From Microbacterium proteolyticum (GTDB lineage: Bacteria; Actinomycetota; Actinomycetes; Actinomycetales; Microbacteriaceae), in contig NZ_CP121274.1 in NCBI RefSeq assembly GCF_029639405.1, forward strand, positions 2,418,001 to 2,482,000: 64,000 bases of DNA, given 5' to 3'. Below are positions 8,946-15,977 of this stretch, piece after piece. Both the position numbers and the translations under genes were made by a program. Position 1 is the first letter of the stretch. Every line of letters starts with the position of its first letter. Below the pieces are notes generated by a model that was not told the DNA's origin, did not search any database, and saw only the letters and a program-made list of their open reading frames with translations.

Positions 8946-8959
8946 GTGGTTCTCTCTGC

Positions 8960-9188
8960 TAGACTGTGGCGGGCTTCGGAGCGTTCTGCTCCGTACGAAA
9001 GAGGATCACATCCCACCCGCGCTTGCCGCTCCAGGCTACCGGGTTCCCGCACTCCGCTCCGTCTTGCACGGGGCTGCTCGGGTGCAGAAGCCGGTGCTCA
9101 GGCACCGTGCCGGGTGGCGTGTACTCCTCTTCGCCCGCGATCTGCCAGGATCGCGGCGGCCGTCATCCGTAGACAAGAGGAGTTCCGC
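8960..9188 (+). promoter_or_regulatory. infC operon promoter and structured 5' leader
   Basis: A -10-like TAGACT (8960-8965) lies about 215 nt before the infC start. The leader between them can form several hairpins: CGGAGC/GCTCCG near 8977-8993, GGTGC/GCACC near 9092-9105, and an exact 8-bp stem CCGCGATC/GATCGCGG (9135-9142 with 9149-9156) about 20 nt before the SD. Leaders of infC-rpmI-rplT operons are feedback-regulated in other bacteria (by L20 or IF3); whether this one is has not been shown. Confidence 0.5.
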
Positions 9189-9815
9189 ATCAGCGATCCC
9201 CGCACCAATGACCGCATCCGTGTCCCTGAGGTTCGCCTCGTGGGCCCCAACGGAGAGCAGGTCGGCGTCGTCCGCATCGAGGCGGCGCTGCGTCTGGCGC
9301 AGGAGGCCGATCTCGATCTGGTCGAGGTGGCCCCCAACTCGAAGCCGCCCGTCGTCAAGATCATGGACTACGGGAAGTTCAAGTACGAGGCCGCGCAGAA
9401 GGCCAAGGAAACGCGTCGCAACCAGGCGAACACCGTCCTCAAGGAGGTTCGGTTCCGTCTGAAGATCGAGGCGCACGACTACATCACCAAGCTCAAGCGC
9501 GCCGAGGGCTTCCTCCAGGCCGGCGACAAGGTCAAGGCGATGATCCTCTTCCGCGGCCGCGAGCAGTCCCGTCCCGAGCAGGGTGTGCGTCTGTTGCGCA
9601 AGTTCGCCGAAGACGTCGCCGAGTTCGGCACTGTCGAGTCGAACCCGACGATCGACGGTCGCAACATGGTCATGGTGGTCGCTCCTCACAAGAACAAGTC
9701 CGAGGTCAAGACCGAGCAGAACGCGCAGCGCGCGGCGAACCGCGAAGCGGCACGCAGCGCCGCCCGTGGCGACTCGGCTCCCTCGGACACCGCTGAACCG
9801 GCATCCGCCGAATAA
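9189..9815 (+). CDS. infC: Translation initiation factor IF-3, AUC start codon
   Basis: 208 residues. IF-3 binds the 30S subunit, blocks premature 50S joining and discriminates against wrong start codons. The N-domain starts [18 protein letters not shown], the linker has [15 protein letters not shown] and the C-domain has [14 protein letters not shown] and [14 protein letters not shown]. No ATG, GTG or TTG fits: a strong SD (AGAGGAG, 9176-9182) stands 6 nt before ATC at 9189, directly before the conserved N-terminus. A rare start codon in infC is the classic basis for IF-3 autoregulation. A longer reading from 8946 would run through the leader hairpins and is not IF-3-like. The Ala/Ser/Glu-rich tail is a common actinobacterial extension. 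Confidence 0.95.
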   Translation: MSDPRTNDRIRVPEVRLVGPNGEQVGVVRIEAALRLAQEADLDLVEVAPNSKPPVVKIMDYGKFKYEAAQKAKETRRNQANTVLKEVRFRLKIEAHDYITKLKRAEGFLQAGDKVKAMILFRGREQSRPEQGVRLLRKFAEDVAEFGTVESNPTIDGRNMVMVVAPHKNKSEVKTEQNAQRAANREAARSAARGDSAPSDTAEPASAE

Positions 9816-9861
9816 GCTCCCCGACTCCCGCTCCGCCGGGAAACCCAACGAAGGAAGACAG

Positions 9862-10056
9862 ATGCCGAAGCAGAAGACCCACTCGGGCGCCAAGAAGCGT
9901 TTCAAGTTGACCGGTAGCGGCAAGCTCATGAAGCAGCAGGCCGGCATGCGGCACAACCTCGAGGGCAAGGCCTCCAAGCGCACCCGTCGCCTGAACCAGG
10001 AGCAGGTCCTGGCCAAGGGCGACTCGAAGGTCGCCAAGAAGCTCCTCGGCCTCTGA
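9862..10056 (+). CDS. rpmI: Ribosomal protein bL35
   Basis: 64 residues with the bL35 pattern [20 protein letters not shown] near the N-terminus and a basic C-terminal half (KASKRTRRL). Part of the large ribosomal subunit. An SD (AAGGAAG) precedes the ATG. Second gene of infC-rpmI-rplT, the near-universal order. Confidence 0.98.
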   Translation: MPKQKTHSGAKKRFKLTGSGKLMKQQAGMRHNLEGKASKRTRRLNQEQVLAKGDSKVAKKLLGL

Positions 10057-10085
10057 GCGCCGACGCACGTTAGGAAGAATGAGAA

Positions 10086-10469
10086 ATGGCTAGAGTCAAG
10101 CGGGCTGTCAACGCCCACAAGAAGCGTCGCGTCATCCTCGAGCGCGCCTCCGGTTACCGGGGTCAGCGTTCGCGCCTGTACCGCAAGGCGAAGGAGCAGG
10201 TCACCCACTCGCTCGTCTACGCGTACCGCGACCGTCGCAAGCGCAAGGGCGACTTCCGTCGTCTGTGGATCCAGCGCATCAACGCCGCGAGCCGCCAGAA
10301 CGGTCTCACGTACAACCGCTTCATCCAGGGCCTCGGCCTCGCGGGTGTGCAGGTCGACCGTCGCATGCTCGCCGAGCTCGCCGTGAACGAGCCGGCCGTG
10401 TTCGCGTCGCTCGTCGCGACGGCCAAGGCCGCGCTGCCCAGCGACGTCAACGCCGCCAAGACCGCGTAA
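10086..10469 (+). CDS. rplT: Ribosomal protein bL20
   Basis: 127 residues, bL20, an early 23S-binding assembly protein. The N-terminal extension is basic ([20 protein letters not shown]) and the globular part includes [20 protein letters not shown]. Last gene of the operon; a strong hairpin follows. In some bacteria L20 represses its own operon by binding the leader mRNA. Confidence 0.98.
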   Translation: MARVKRAVNAHKKRRVILERASGYRGQRSRLYRKAKEQVTHSLVYAYRDRRKRKGDFRRLWIQRINAASRQNGLTYNRFIQGLGLAGVQVDRRMLAELAVNEPAVFASLVATAKAALPSDVNAAKTA

Positions 10470-10481
10470 TCACCGGTTCCA

Positions 10482-10515
10482 CGAACGGGCGTCCTCTACG
10501 GAGGGCGCCCGTTCG
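10482..10515 (+). terminator. Terminator of infC-rpmI-rplT
   Basis: Stem CGAACGGGCG (10482-10491) with CGCCCGTTCG (10506-10515), exact over 10 bp, 14-nt loop, followed by GCGTTTCG. Placed 12 nt after the rplT stop. Confidence 0.8.
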
Positions 10516-10557
10516 GCGTTTCGCCGCGGGTTCTCGGGGCTCATGCCGCGCGCGCCA

Positions 10558-10572
10558 TACACTGGGGACGTG
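10558..10572 (+). promoter_or_regulatory. Leaderless -10 box of the SpoU methyltransferase gene
   Basis: TACACT (10558-10563) ends 6 nt before GTG 10570; no SD. It fixes the start inside an otherwise longer open frame. Confidence 0.5.
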
Positions 10573-11367
10573 CTGGAGAACCCTCGTTCGCCGCGGGTGC
10601 GCGCCGTGGCCAAGCTGAGCAAGCGCGCCGCCCGGCAGGAGACCGGCCTGTTCCTCCTCGAGGGCCCGCAAACCGCGCGCGAGGCTCTCGCCTGGGCGCC
10701 CGAGACGGTGCTCGAGTTGTACGCGACCCCCAGCGCCCTCGAGAAGCACGCGGACGTGCGCGAAGCCGCCGTCGACGCCGGTGTCGACCTGCAGTACACG
10801 ACCGAGGCGGTTCTGGATGCCATGGCCGACACGGTCACCCCGCAGGGCATCGTCGCGGTGGCACGCCAGTCGCCGACCGCGCTCAAGGACATCTTGGCCG
10901 AGGGCCCGACTCTGCTCGCGATCTGCGAGGAGGTGCGCGATCCCGGCAACCTGGGCACGATCATCCGAGCGGCGGACGCCGCCGGTGCGGACGCGGTGAT
11001 CCTCACCGGGCGCACCGTGGACCTCTACAACCCGAAGGTGGTGCGCTCGACCACGGGGTCGCTCTTCCACCTCCCGGTCGCCGTGGACCTCGAACTCGCC
11101 GATGTCGTCGCGCGCGTGCACGAGGCGGGGCTGCGCGTGGTCGCCGCCGACGTCGGAGGTGACGATTTCGTGGCATCGCGAGACTTGCTCAGCCGTCCGA
11201 CGGCGTGGCTGTTCGGCAACGAGGCCCGCGGCCTCGACGAGACCGCGCTGGCGCACGCCGACCAGTCGCTGCGGCTGCCGATCTACGGGCGTGCGGAGTC
11301 GCTGAACCTCGCCACTGCCGCCAGCGTCTGTCTCTACGAGACGGCGTTCGCGCAGCGCGCCGGGTGA
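10570..11367 (+). CDS. SpoU/TrmH-family RNA 2'-O-methyltransferase
   Basis: 265 residues. N-terminal substrate-binding domain (about 10-95; LFLLEGPQTAREALAW) and C-terminal SPOUT knot domain with the three class motifs: EEVRDPGNLGTIIRAADAAG (motif 1, catalytic Arg), WLFGNEARGLDE (motif 2), and LRLPIYGRAESLNLATAAS (motif 3). It transfers a methyl group from SAM to a ribose 2'-OH, most likely of 23S rRNA or tRNA; the exact nucleotide cannot be told. Placed directly after rplT in many actinobacteria. The GTG start is chosen because of the -10 box 6 nt upstream. Confidence 0.92.
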   Translation: MLENPRSPRVRAVAKLSKRAARQETGLFLLEGPQTAREALAWAPETVLELYATPSALEKHADVREAAVDAGVDLQYTTEAVLDAMADTVTPQGIVAVARQSPTALKDILAEGPTLLAICEEVRDPGNLGTIIRAADAAGADAVILTGRTVDLYNPKVVRSTTGSLFHLPVAVDLELADVVARVHEAGLRVVAADVGGDDFVASRDLLSRPTAWLFGNEARGLDETALAHADQSLRLPIYGRAESLNLATAASVCLYETAFAQRAG

Positions 11368-11429
11368 TTCCGCTGTTACAGAACGGTTAAGGCGCGCGCC
11401 ACGATGTGGTCGCTTTCTGATCGGTCTCA

Positions 11430-11444
11430 TAGGGTGGGCGAATG
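11430..11444 (+). promoter_or_regulatory. Leaderless -10 box of gluA
   Basis: TAGGGT (11430-11435) followed by GGGCGA and the ATG at 11442: 6-nt spacing, no SD. Confidence 0.5.
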
Positions 11445-12203
11445 GCATCCGTTCCCCCGGCGGGCCCCGAGCCCCTTGTCGTCCTGTCCGACGTGCAGAA
11501 GCACTACGGCCAATTCCAAGCGCTGAAAGACATCGATCTCACGGTCGATCGCGGCGAGGTCGTGGTCGTCATCGGCCCGTCCGGGTCGGGCAAATCGACC
11601 CTCTGCCGCACGATCAACCGTCTCGAGACGATCACCAGCGGCTCGATCACGATCGACGGCGACCCGCTGCCCGAAGAGGGCAAGGGCCTCGCGAAGCTGC
11701 GCGCCGACGTGGGCATGGTCTTCCAGTCGTTCAACCTCTTCGCCCATCTGACGATCCTCGAGAACGTCACGCTCGGCCCGATCAAGGTCCGCAAGATGAA
11801 GAAGGCGGATGCCGAGAAAGAGGCGCGCGCGCTCCTGGACCGCGTCGGCGTGGGCCACCAGGCCGACAAGCTGCCCGCGCAACTGTCCGGCGGTCAGCAG
11901 CAGCGCGTGGCCATCGCTCGTGCCCTGGCCATGAAGCCGAAGGTCATGCTGTTCGACGAGCCCACCTCGGCCCTCGACCCCGAGATGATCAACGAGGTGC
12001 TCGACGTCATGGTGGGGCTCGCCGCCGACGGGATGACCATGATCGTCGTGACCCACGAGATGGGATTCGCCCGCAAGGCCGCGAACCGGGTGGTGTTCAT
12101 GGCCGACGGCCAGATCGTCGAGCAGGCCGCGCCCGAGCAGTTCTTCACGCGCCCGCAGTCCGATCGAGCGAAGGACTTCCTCTCGAAGCTCATCACCCAC
12201 TGA
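11442..12203 (+). CDS. gluA: Amino-acid ABC transporter ATP-binding protein (glutamate type)
   Basis: 253 residues, cytoplasmic ATPase of a polar amino-acid importer. Walker A GPSGSGKST, Q-loop VFQSFNLFAH, signature LSGGQQQRVAIARALAM, Walker B VMLFDEPTSALDPE, H-loop VTHEMGF. The sequence is close to GluA/GlnQ-type subunits. It starts the gluABCD set and is separated from gluB by 108 bp with a small hairpin, which may help set the ratio of ATPase to binding protein mRNA. Confidence 0.95.
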   Translation: MASVPPAGPEPLVVLSDVQKHYGQFQALKDIDLTVDRGEVVVVIGPSGSGKSTLCRTINRLETITSGSITIDGDPLPEEGKGLAKLRADVGMVFQSFNLFAHLTILENVTLGPIKVRKMKKADAEKEARALLDRVGVGHQADKLPAQLSGGQQQRVAIARALAMKPKVMLFDEPTSALDPEMINEVLDVMVGLAADGMTMIVVTHEMGFARKAANRVVFMADGQIVEQAAPEQFFTRPQSDRAKDFLSKLITH

Positions 12204-12209
12204 TCGCGC

Positions 12210-12229
12210 GCGGAACGACGGTGTTCCGC
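12210..12229 (+). repeat. Intercistronic hairpin between gluA and gluB
   Basis: Exact 7-bp stem GCGGAAC (12210-12216) / GTTCCGC (12223-12229), 6-nt loop, 6 nt after the gluA stop. Possibly a processing or stability element. Confidence 0.4.
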
Positions 12230-12311
12230 TGCCCGCACCGCCTCCGGCCGACCCGACGTGCCATCCCCCCGTATCCCCTCCGAACAGCACACGTAACCAA
12301 GGAGACATCAC

Positions 12312-13232
12312 ATGCGTAAATCTCGGCTTCTCGCGGGCGTCGGCGTCATCGCCGCCGGCCTGCTCGCTCTCACCGCCTGCAACAGCGGTACCCCCGGTTC
12401 GCCCGACGCCGGTTCCGGCGAGGGTTCCTCCGACGCCCCGGTGTGGGGCGAGGTCGCGTCGAACGTCACCATCGACGGCAGCACCACGTTCGAGAAGATC
12501 AGCTCGGCGGGTAAGGTCGTCATCGGTGTGAAGGAAGACCAGCCGGGCCTCGGCTACCTCGACCCCGTCACGGGGGAGCGCAAGGGCTTCGACGTCGACA
12601 TCGCGCGGTGGATCGCCGCGTCCCTCGGCTACGACCCGGCGGACGAGTCCAAGGTCGAGTACAAGCCCATCGCATCGGCCAACCGCGAGCAGGCGCTGAT
12701 CAACGGCGACATCGACTACTACGTCGGCACCTACTCGATCACCGACAAGCGCAAGGAGCAGATCTCCTTCGCCGGTCCGTACTTCCTCACCGGCCAGGGC
12801 CTGCTGGTGGCGGCCGACAATGACACGATCACCGGTAAGGACTCGCTCACCGCGGACACCACGGTGTGCTCGGTGACCGGCTCCACGCCGATCCAGCGCA
12901 TCCGCGAGGAGACTCCCGCGAAGGTCGTCGAGTTCGACACGTACTCGCAGTGCGTCGAGAAGCTCAAGAACGGCGAAGTGGATGCCGTGACCACCGACGA
13001 GGCCATCCTCCTCGGCTACGCCGCGCAGGATCCCGACAACCTCAAGATCGCGGGCGAGCCCTTCAGCGAGGAGCGCTACGGCGTCGGCCTGGCCAAGGGT
13101 GACACGGCGTTCCAGGAGTTCGTGAACACGCTCTTCACCGATGGCGGGTCGACCTGGCAGGCGATCTTCGAGAAGAACCTCGGCGCCTCGGGCGTCGAAG
13201 GCAAGCAGCCCGCGGTCGACGCCGCCGGTTGA
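12312..13232 (+). CDS. gluB: Glutamate-type ABC transporter substrate-binding lipoprotein
   Basis: 306 residues, family 3 solute-binding protein. Signal peptide with lipobox LLALTAC; Cys at residue 23 would be lipidated after cleavage. The mature protein begins with a Gly/Ser/Asp-rich linker, then the two-lobe domain: GKVVIGVKEDQPGLGYLD, GFDVDIARWIAASLGYD, the specificity stretch YYVGTYSITDKRKEQISFAGPYF and KNGEVDAVTTDEAILLGYA. RBS AAGGAGA precedes the ATG. It delivers substrate, probably glutamate or another acidic/polar amino acid, to GluCD. Confidence 0.94.
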   Translation: MRKSRLLAGVGVIAAGLLALTACNSGTPGSPDAGSGEGSSDAPVWGEVASNVTIDGSTTFEKISSAGKVVIGVKEDQPGLGYLDPVTGERKGFDVDIARWIAASLGYDPADESKVEYKPIASANREQALINGDIDYYVGTYSITDKRKEQISFAGPYFLTGQGLLVAADNDTITGKDSLTADTTVCSVTGSTPIQRIREETPAKVVEFDTYSQCVEKLKNGEVDAVTTDEAILLGYAAQDPDNLKIAGEPFSEERYGVGLAKGDTAFQEFVNTLFTDGGSTWQAIFEKNLGASGVEGKQPAVDAAG

Positions 13233-13308
13233 GCACACGGTGCGGGCGGCGTGACCGCGTCGCCCGCACGCTCGACCTCGTCGATCACGAGAAGACAGGA
13301 AGCAACCG

Positions 13309-13959
13309 GTGAATCAGATCTTCGACTACCCCGACCTGTGGGCGCAGGCGCTGTGGGGAACCGTCGTCCTCTTCCTGGGTGGAGGGGCGATCGCCATCGT
13401 GCTCGGGTTCGTCGTCGCGGCCATGCGCGTCTCGCCGGTACCGATCGCTCGTGCGGTCGGCGCGGTCTATGTGAACTGGATCCGCAACACCCCATTGACG
13501 CTCGTCCTGTTCTTCTTCGCGTTCTGCGTGCCGCTCCTCGTGGACGTGCCCCGCGGCTTCTTCCTGCCGCTGGCGGTCTGCGGCATCGGCATCTACACCG
13601 CGACCTACGTCGCCGAGACGATCCGGTCGGGGATCAACACGGTGCCCGTCGGGCAGGCCGAGGCCGCCCGGGCCCTGGGTCTCAGTTTCGGTCAGGTGAT
13701 GACGCTGGTCGTCCTCCCGCAGGCGACCCGCTCCGTGATCCCCCCGATGGTGAGCGTGTTCATCGCCCTCCTGAAGAACACCACCGTCGCCTCGGGCTTC
13801 TCGGTCGTCAACCTCGGCAACATCCGCGCCAACATGAGTGAGAACGGCGAGAACCAGCTGGTGACGATCGTCCTGGTCATGGTCATCTTCGTCCTGCTCG
13901 TGCTGGTGCTCTCGGCTCTGCAGAACGCCGCTGAGAAGAAGTGGAAGGTGGCCCGATGA
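13309..13959 (+). CDS. gluC: Amino-acid ABC transporter permease
   Basis: 216 residues, HisM/GlnP-type permease with about five membrane spans. WIRNTPLTLVLFFFAF begins the conserved region and the EAA loop is GQAEAARALGLSFGQVMTLVVLPQA. GTG start after AGGAAG. Its stop overlaps the gluD ATG by 4 nt, so the two permeases are probably made in equal amounts and pair as a heterodimer. Confidence 0.94.
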   Translation: MNQIFDYPDLWAQALWGTVVLFLGGGAIAIVLGFVVAAMRVSPVPIARAVGAVYVNWIRNTPLTLVLFFFAFCVPLLVDVPRGFFLPLAVCGIGIYTATYVAETIRSGINTVPVGQAEAARALGLSFGQVMTLVVLPQATRSVIPPMVSVFIALLKNTTVASGFSVVNLGNIRANMSENGENQLVTIVLVMVIFVLLVLVLSALQNAAEKKWKVAR

Positions 13960-14873
13960 GCTCCTCCGTCCTCTACGACCTCCCCGGCCCGCGCGCCCGC
14001 GTGCGCAACCGACTCCTCGGTGCGCTCACCCTCGTGGTGGTCGCGGGGATCATCGGTTTCGTCGTGTGGCGGTTCATCGATACCGGACAGTTCTCCGCGA
14101 CGAAGTGGAACGTCTTCACCTACACCGCGATCTGGGTGCGCTTCGGCGAAGCCACCCTCGCCACCCTGTCGGCCTTCGCGGCCGCGGCGGTCGGCGCCTT
14201 GGTGCTCGGATTCGTCCTCGCGATCGGTCGTCTGTCCGACCACGCCTGGGTTCGCATCCCGGTCGGCTGGATCGTCGAGATCCTCCGCGCCGTGCCCGTG
14301 CTGGTCTTCATGCTCCTGCTCTACTACGGTCTGCCCGTCATCGGCATCCGCCTCTCGCCCTACTGGGCCGTCGTGATCGCTCTCATCGCGTACAACGGGT
14401 CGGTTCTGTCCGAGGTCATCCGGGCCGGCGTCGAGTCGCTGCCGCGCGGTCAGAGCGAGGCCGGTTACGCCCTGGGCCTTCGCAAGTCCAACGTGATGCG
14501 TCTGATCCTCCTGCCCCAGGCCATCCGGGCGATGCTGCCGGTGATCATCGCGCAGCTCGTGGTGACGCTGAAGGACACGGCGCTCGGCTTCATCATCACC
14601 TACCCCGAACTGCTGTACTTCGCGCGGCAGCTCGGCTCGAACGGCGAGTACGGCTCGCCGCTCATCCCCGCGGCCATGATCGCGAGCGTGATCTACGTCG
14701 CCATGTGCCTGGCGCTGTCGTACGCCGCGCACCGCGTCGAGATCGGCCTGCGCCGTTCGCCGCGCGCAGCGCGTGTCGCGGGCGCCGAGCCTCCCGGCCA
14801 GACCGGCACCGACACCGAGCTCATCGTCGCGCAGCGCGGGGCGGGCAAGAACGACCCCGGTTCGGCGGCCTGA
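13956..14873 (+). CDS. gluD: Amino-acid ABC transporter permease
   Basis: 305 residues, second permease. The N-terminal cytoplasmic stretch is longer than in GluC, then spans from about residue 22; the EAA loop is GQSEAGYALGLRKSNVMRLILLPQA. The C-terminal 35 residues are an Arg/Gly-rich cytoplasmic tail. ATGA overlap with gluC. A strong hairpin 20 nt downstream ends the operon. Confidence 0.94.
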   Translation: MSSSVLYDLPGPRARVRNRLLGALTLVVVAGIIGFVVWRFIDTGQFSATKWNVFTYTAIWVRFGEATLATLSAFAAAAVGALVLGFVLAIGRLSDHAWVRIPVGWIVEILRAVPVLVFMLLLYYGLPVIGIRLSPYWAVVIALIAYNGSVLSEVIRAGVESLPRGQSEAGYALGLRKSNVMRLILLPQAIRAMLPVIIAQLVVTLKDTALGFIITYPELLYFARQLGSNGEYGSPLIPAAMIASVIYVAMCLALSYAAHRVEIGLRRSPRAARVAGAEPPGQTGTDTELIVAQRGAGKNDPGSAA

Positions 14874-14892
14874 CGCGCCCGCCGTCTCGACA

Positions 14893-14920
14893 GACGGGCG
14901 GGGGAGCATCCCCGCCCGTC
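14893..14920 (+). terminator. Terminator of gluABCD
   Basis: Exact 11-bp GC stem (14893-14903 / 14910-14920) with 6-nt loop GAGCAT. It abuts the pheS -10 box, so the pheS promoter has to work immediately downstream of it. Confidence 0.7.
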
Positions 14921-14922
14921 GG

Positions 14923-14939
14923 TAGACTCGGTTCTCGTG
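14923..14939 (+). promoter_or_regulatory. Leaderless -10 box of pheS
   Basis: TAGACT (14923-14928) ends 8 nt before the GTG at 14937; no SD sequence. Confidence 0.5.
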
Positions 14940-15977
14940 TCCGACGCACCTGAGATCACCCCCGAGGCCGTCGCCTCCGCCGTCGATGCCGCGCTCGCCG
15001 CGGTCGCCGGCGCCGCGACCACGGCCGACCTGAAGGCCGCCCGCTCCGCCCACGCGGGGGAGCAGTCGCCGCTATCGCGACTGAACGCCCGCCTGCGTGA
15101 CGTCGCCCCCGAGAACAAGGCCGCCTTCGGCAAGCTCGTCGGACAGGCGCGCGGCCGGGTGAATCAGGCGTTCGCGGTCCGTGAGGGCGAGCTCGCCGAG
15201 GCGGAGACCGCGGCGCGGTTGGAGGCGGAGCGCGTCGACGTCACGGCATTGCCGCAGCGTGCGCGGGTGGGCGCGCGTCATCCCATCTCGCTCCTGCAGG
15301 AGCAGGTGTCCGACATCTTCGTCGGAATGGGATGGGAGATCGCGGAGGGTCCCGAGCTCGAGCACGAGTGGTTCAACTTCGACGCGCTGAACTTCGACGT
15401 CGACCACCCGGCGCGGCAGATGCAGGACACGTTCTTCGTCGACCCCGTCGCCCGACACCTGGTGATGCGCACGCACACGAGCCCGGTGCAGGTGCGATCG
15501 ATGCTCGAACGCGACCTCCCGATCTACGTCCTGTGCCCGGGGCGGGTCTACCGCACCGATGAGTTCGACGCGACGCACCTCCCCGTCTTCACGCAGTTCG
15601 AAGGTCTCGTTATCGACAAGGGCATCACGATGGCCCACCTCAAGGGCACCCTCGACCACGCCGCCCGCGTGCTCTTCGGGCCCGAGGCGAAGACCCGGTT
15701 CCGAGCCAACTTCTTCCCGTTCACCGAGCCGAGCGCCGAGCTCGACCTGTGGCACCCGACCTTCAAGGGCGGGGCGCGATGGATCGAGTGGGGCGGCTGC
15801 GGAATGGTGAACCCCAACGTCCTGCGCGCCGCGGGGATCGATCCCGAGGAGTACTCGGGCTTCGCCTTCGGCATGGGCATCGAGCGCACGCTCATGTTCC
15901 GCAGCGACGTCCAAGACATGCGCGACATGGCCGAGGGCGATGTCCGTTTCAGCGAGCAGTTCGGAATGGTGGTCTGA
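14937..15977 (+). CDS. pheS: Phenylalanine-tRNA ligase alpha subunit
   Basis: 346 residues. N-terminal coiled-coil tRNA-binding arm (about 1-90), then the class II catalytic core: motif 1 around ISLLQEQVSDIFVGMGWEIA, motif 2 around MRTHTSPVQVR...PGRVYRTDEFDATHLPVFTQFEG and motif 3 GFAFGMGIERTLMFR. Forms an alpha2beta2 enzyme with PheT and charges tRNA-Phe. GTG start supported by the -10 box 8 nt upstream. Its stop shares one base with the pheT start. Confidence 0.98.
   Translation: MSDAPEITPEAVASAVDAALAAVAGAATTADLKAARSAHAGEQSPLSRLNARLRDVAPENKAAFGKLVGQARGRVNQAFAVREGELAEAETAARLEAERVDVTALPQRARVGARHPISLLQEQVSDIFVGMGWEIAEGPELEHEWFNFDALNFDVDHPARQMQDTFFVDPVARHLVMRTHTSPVQVRSMLERDLPIYVLCPGRVYRTDEFDATHLPVFTQFEGLVIDKGITMAHLKGTLDHAARVLFGPEAKTRFRANFFPFTEPSAELDLWHPTFKGGARWIEWGGCGMVNPNVLRAAGIDPEEYSGFAFGMGIERTLMFRSDVQDMRDMAEGDVRFSEQFGMVV

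Noticed and set aside
8966..9172. 66-residue frame in the infC leader
   Set aside because: No SD, Cys/Ser/Arg-rich composition and overlap with the leader hairpins; a regulatory upstream frame cannot be excluded but is unsupported.
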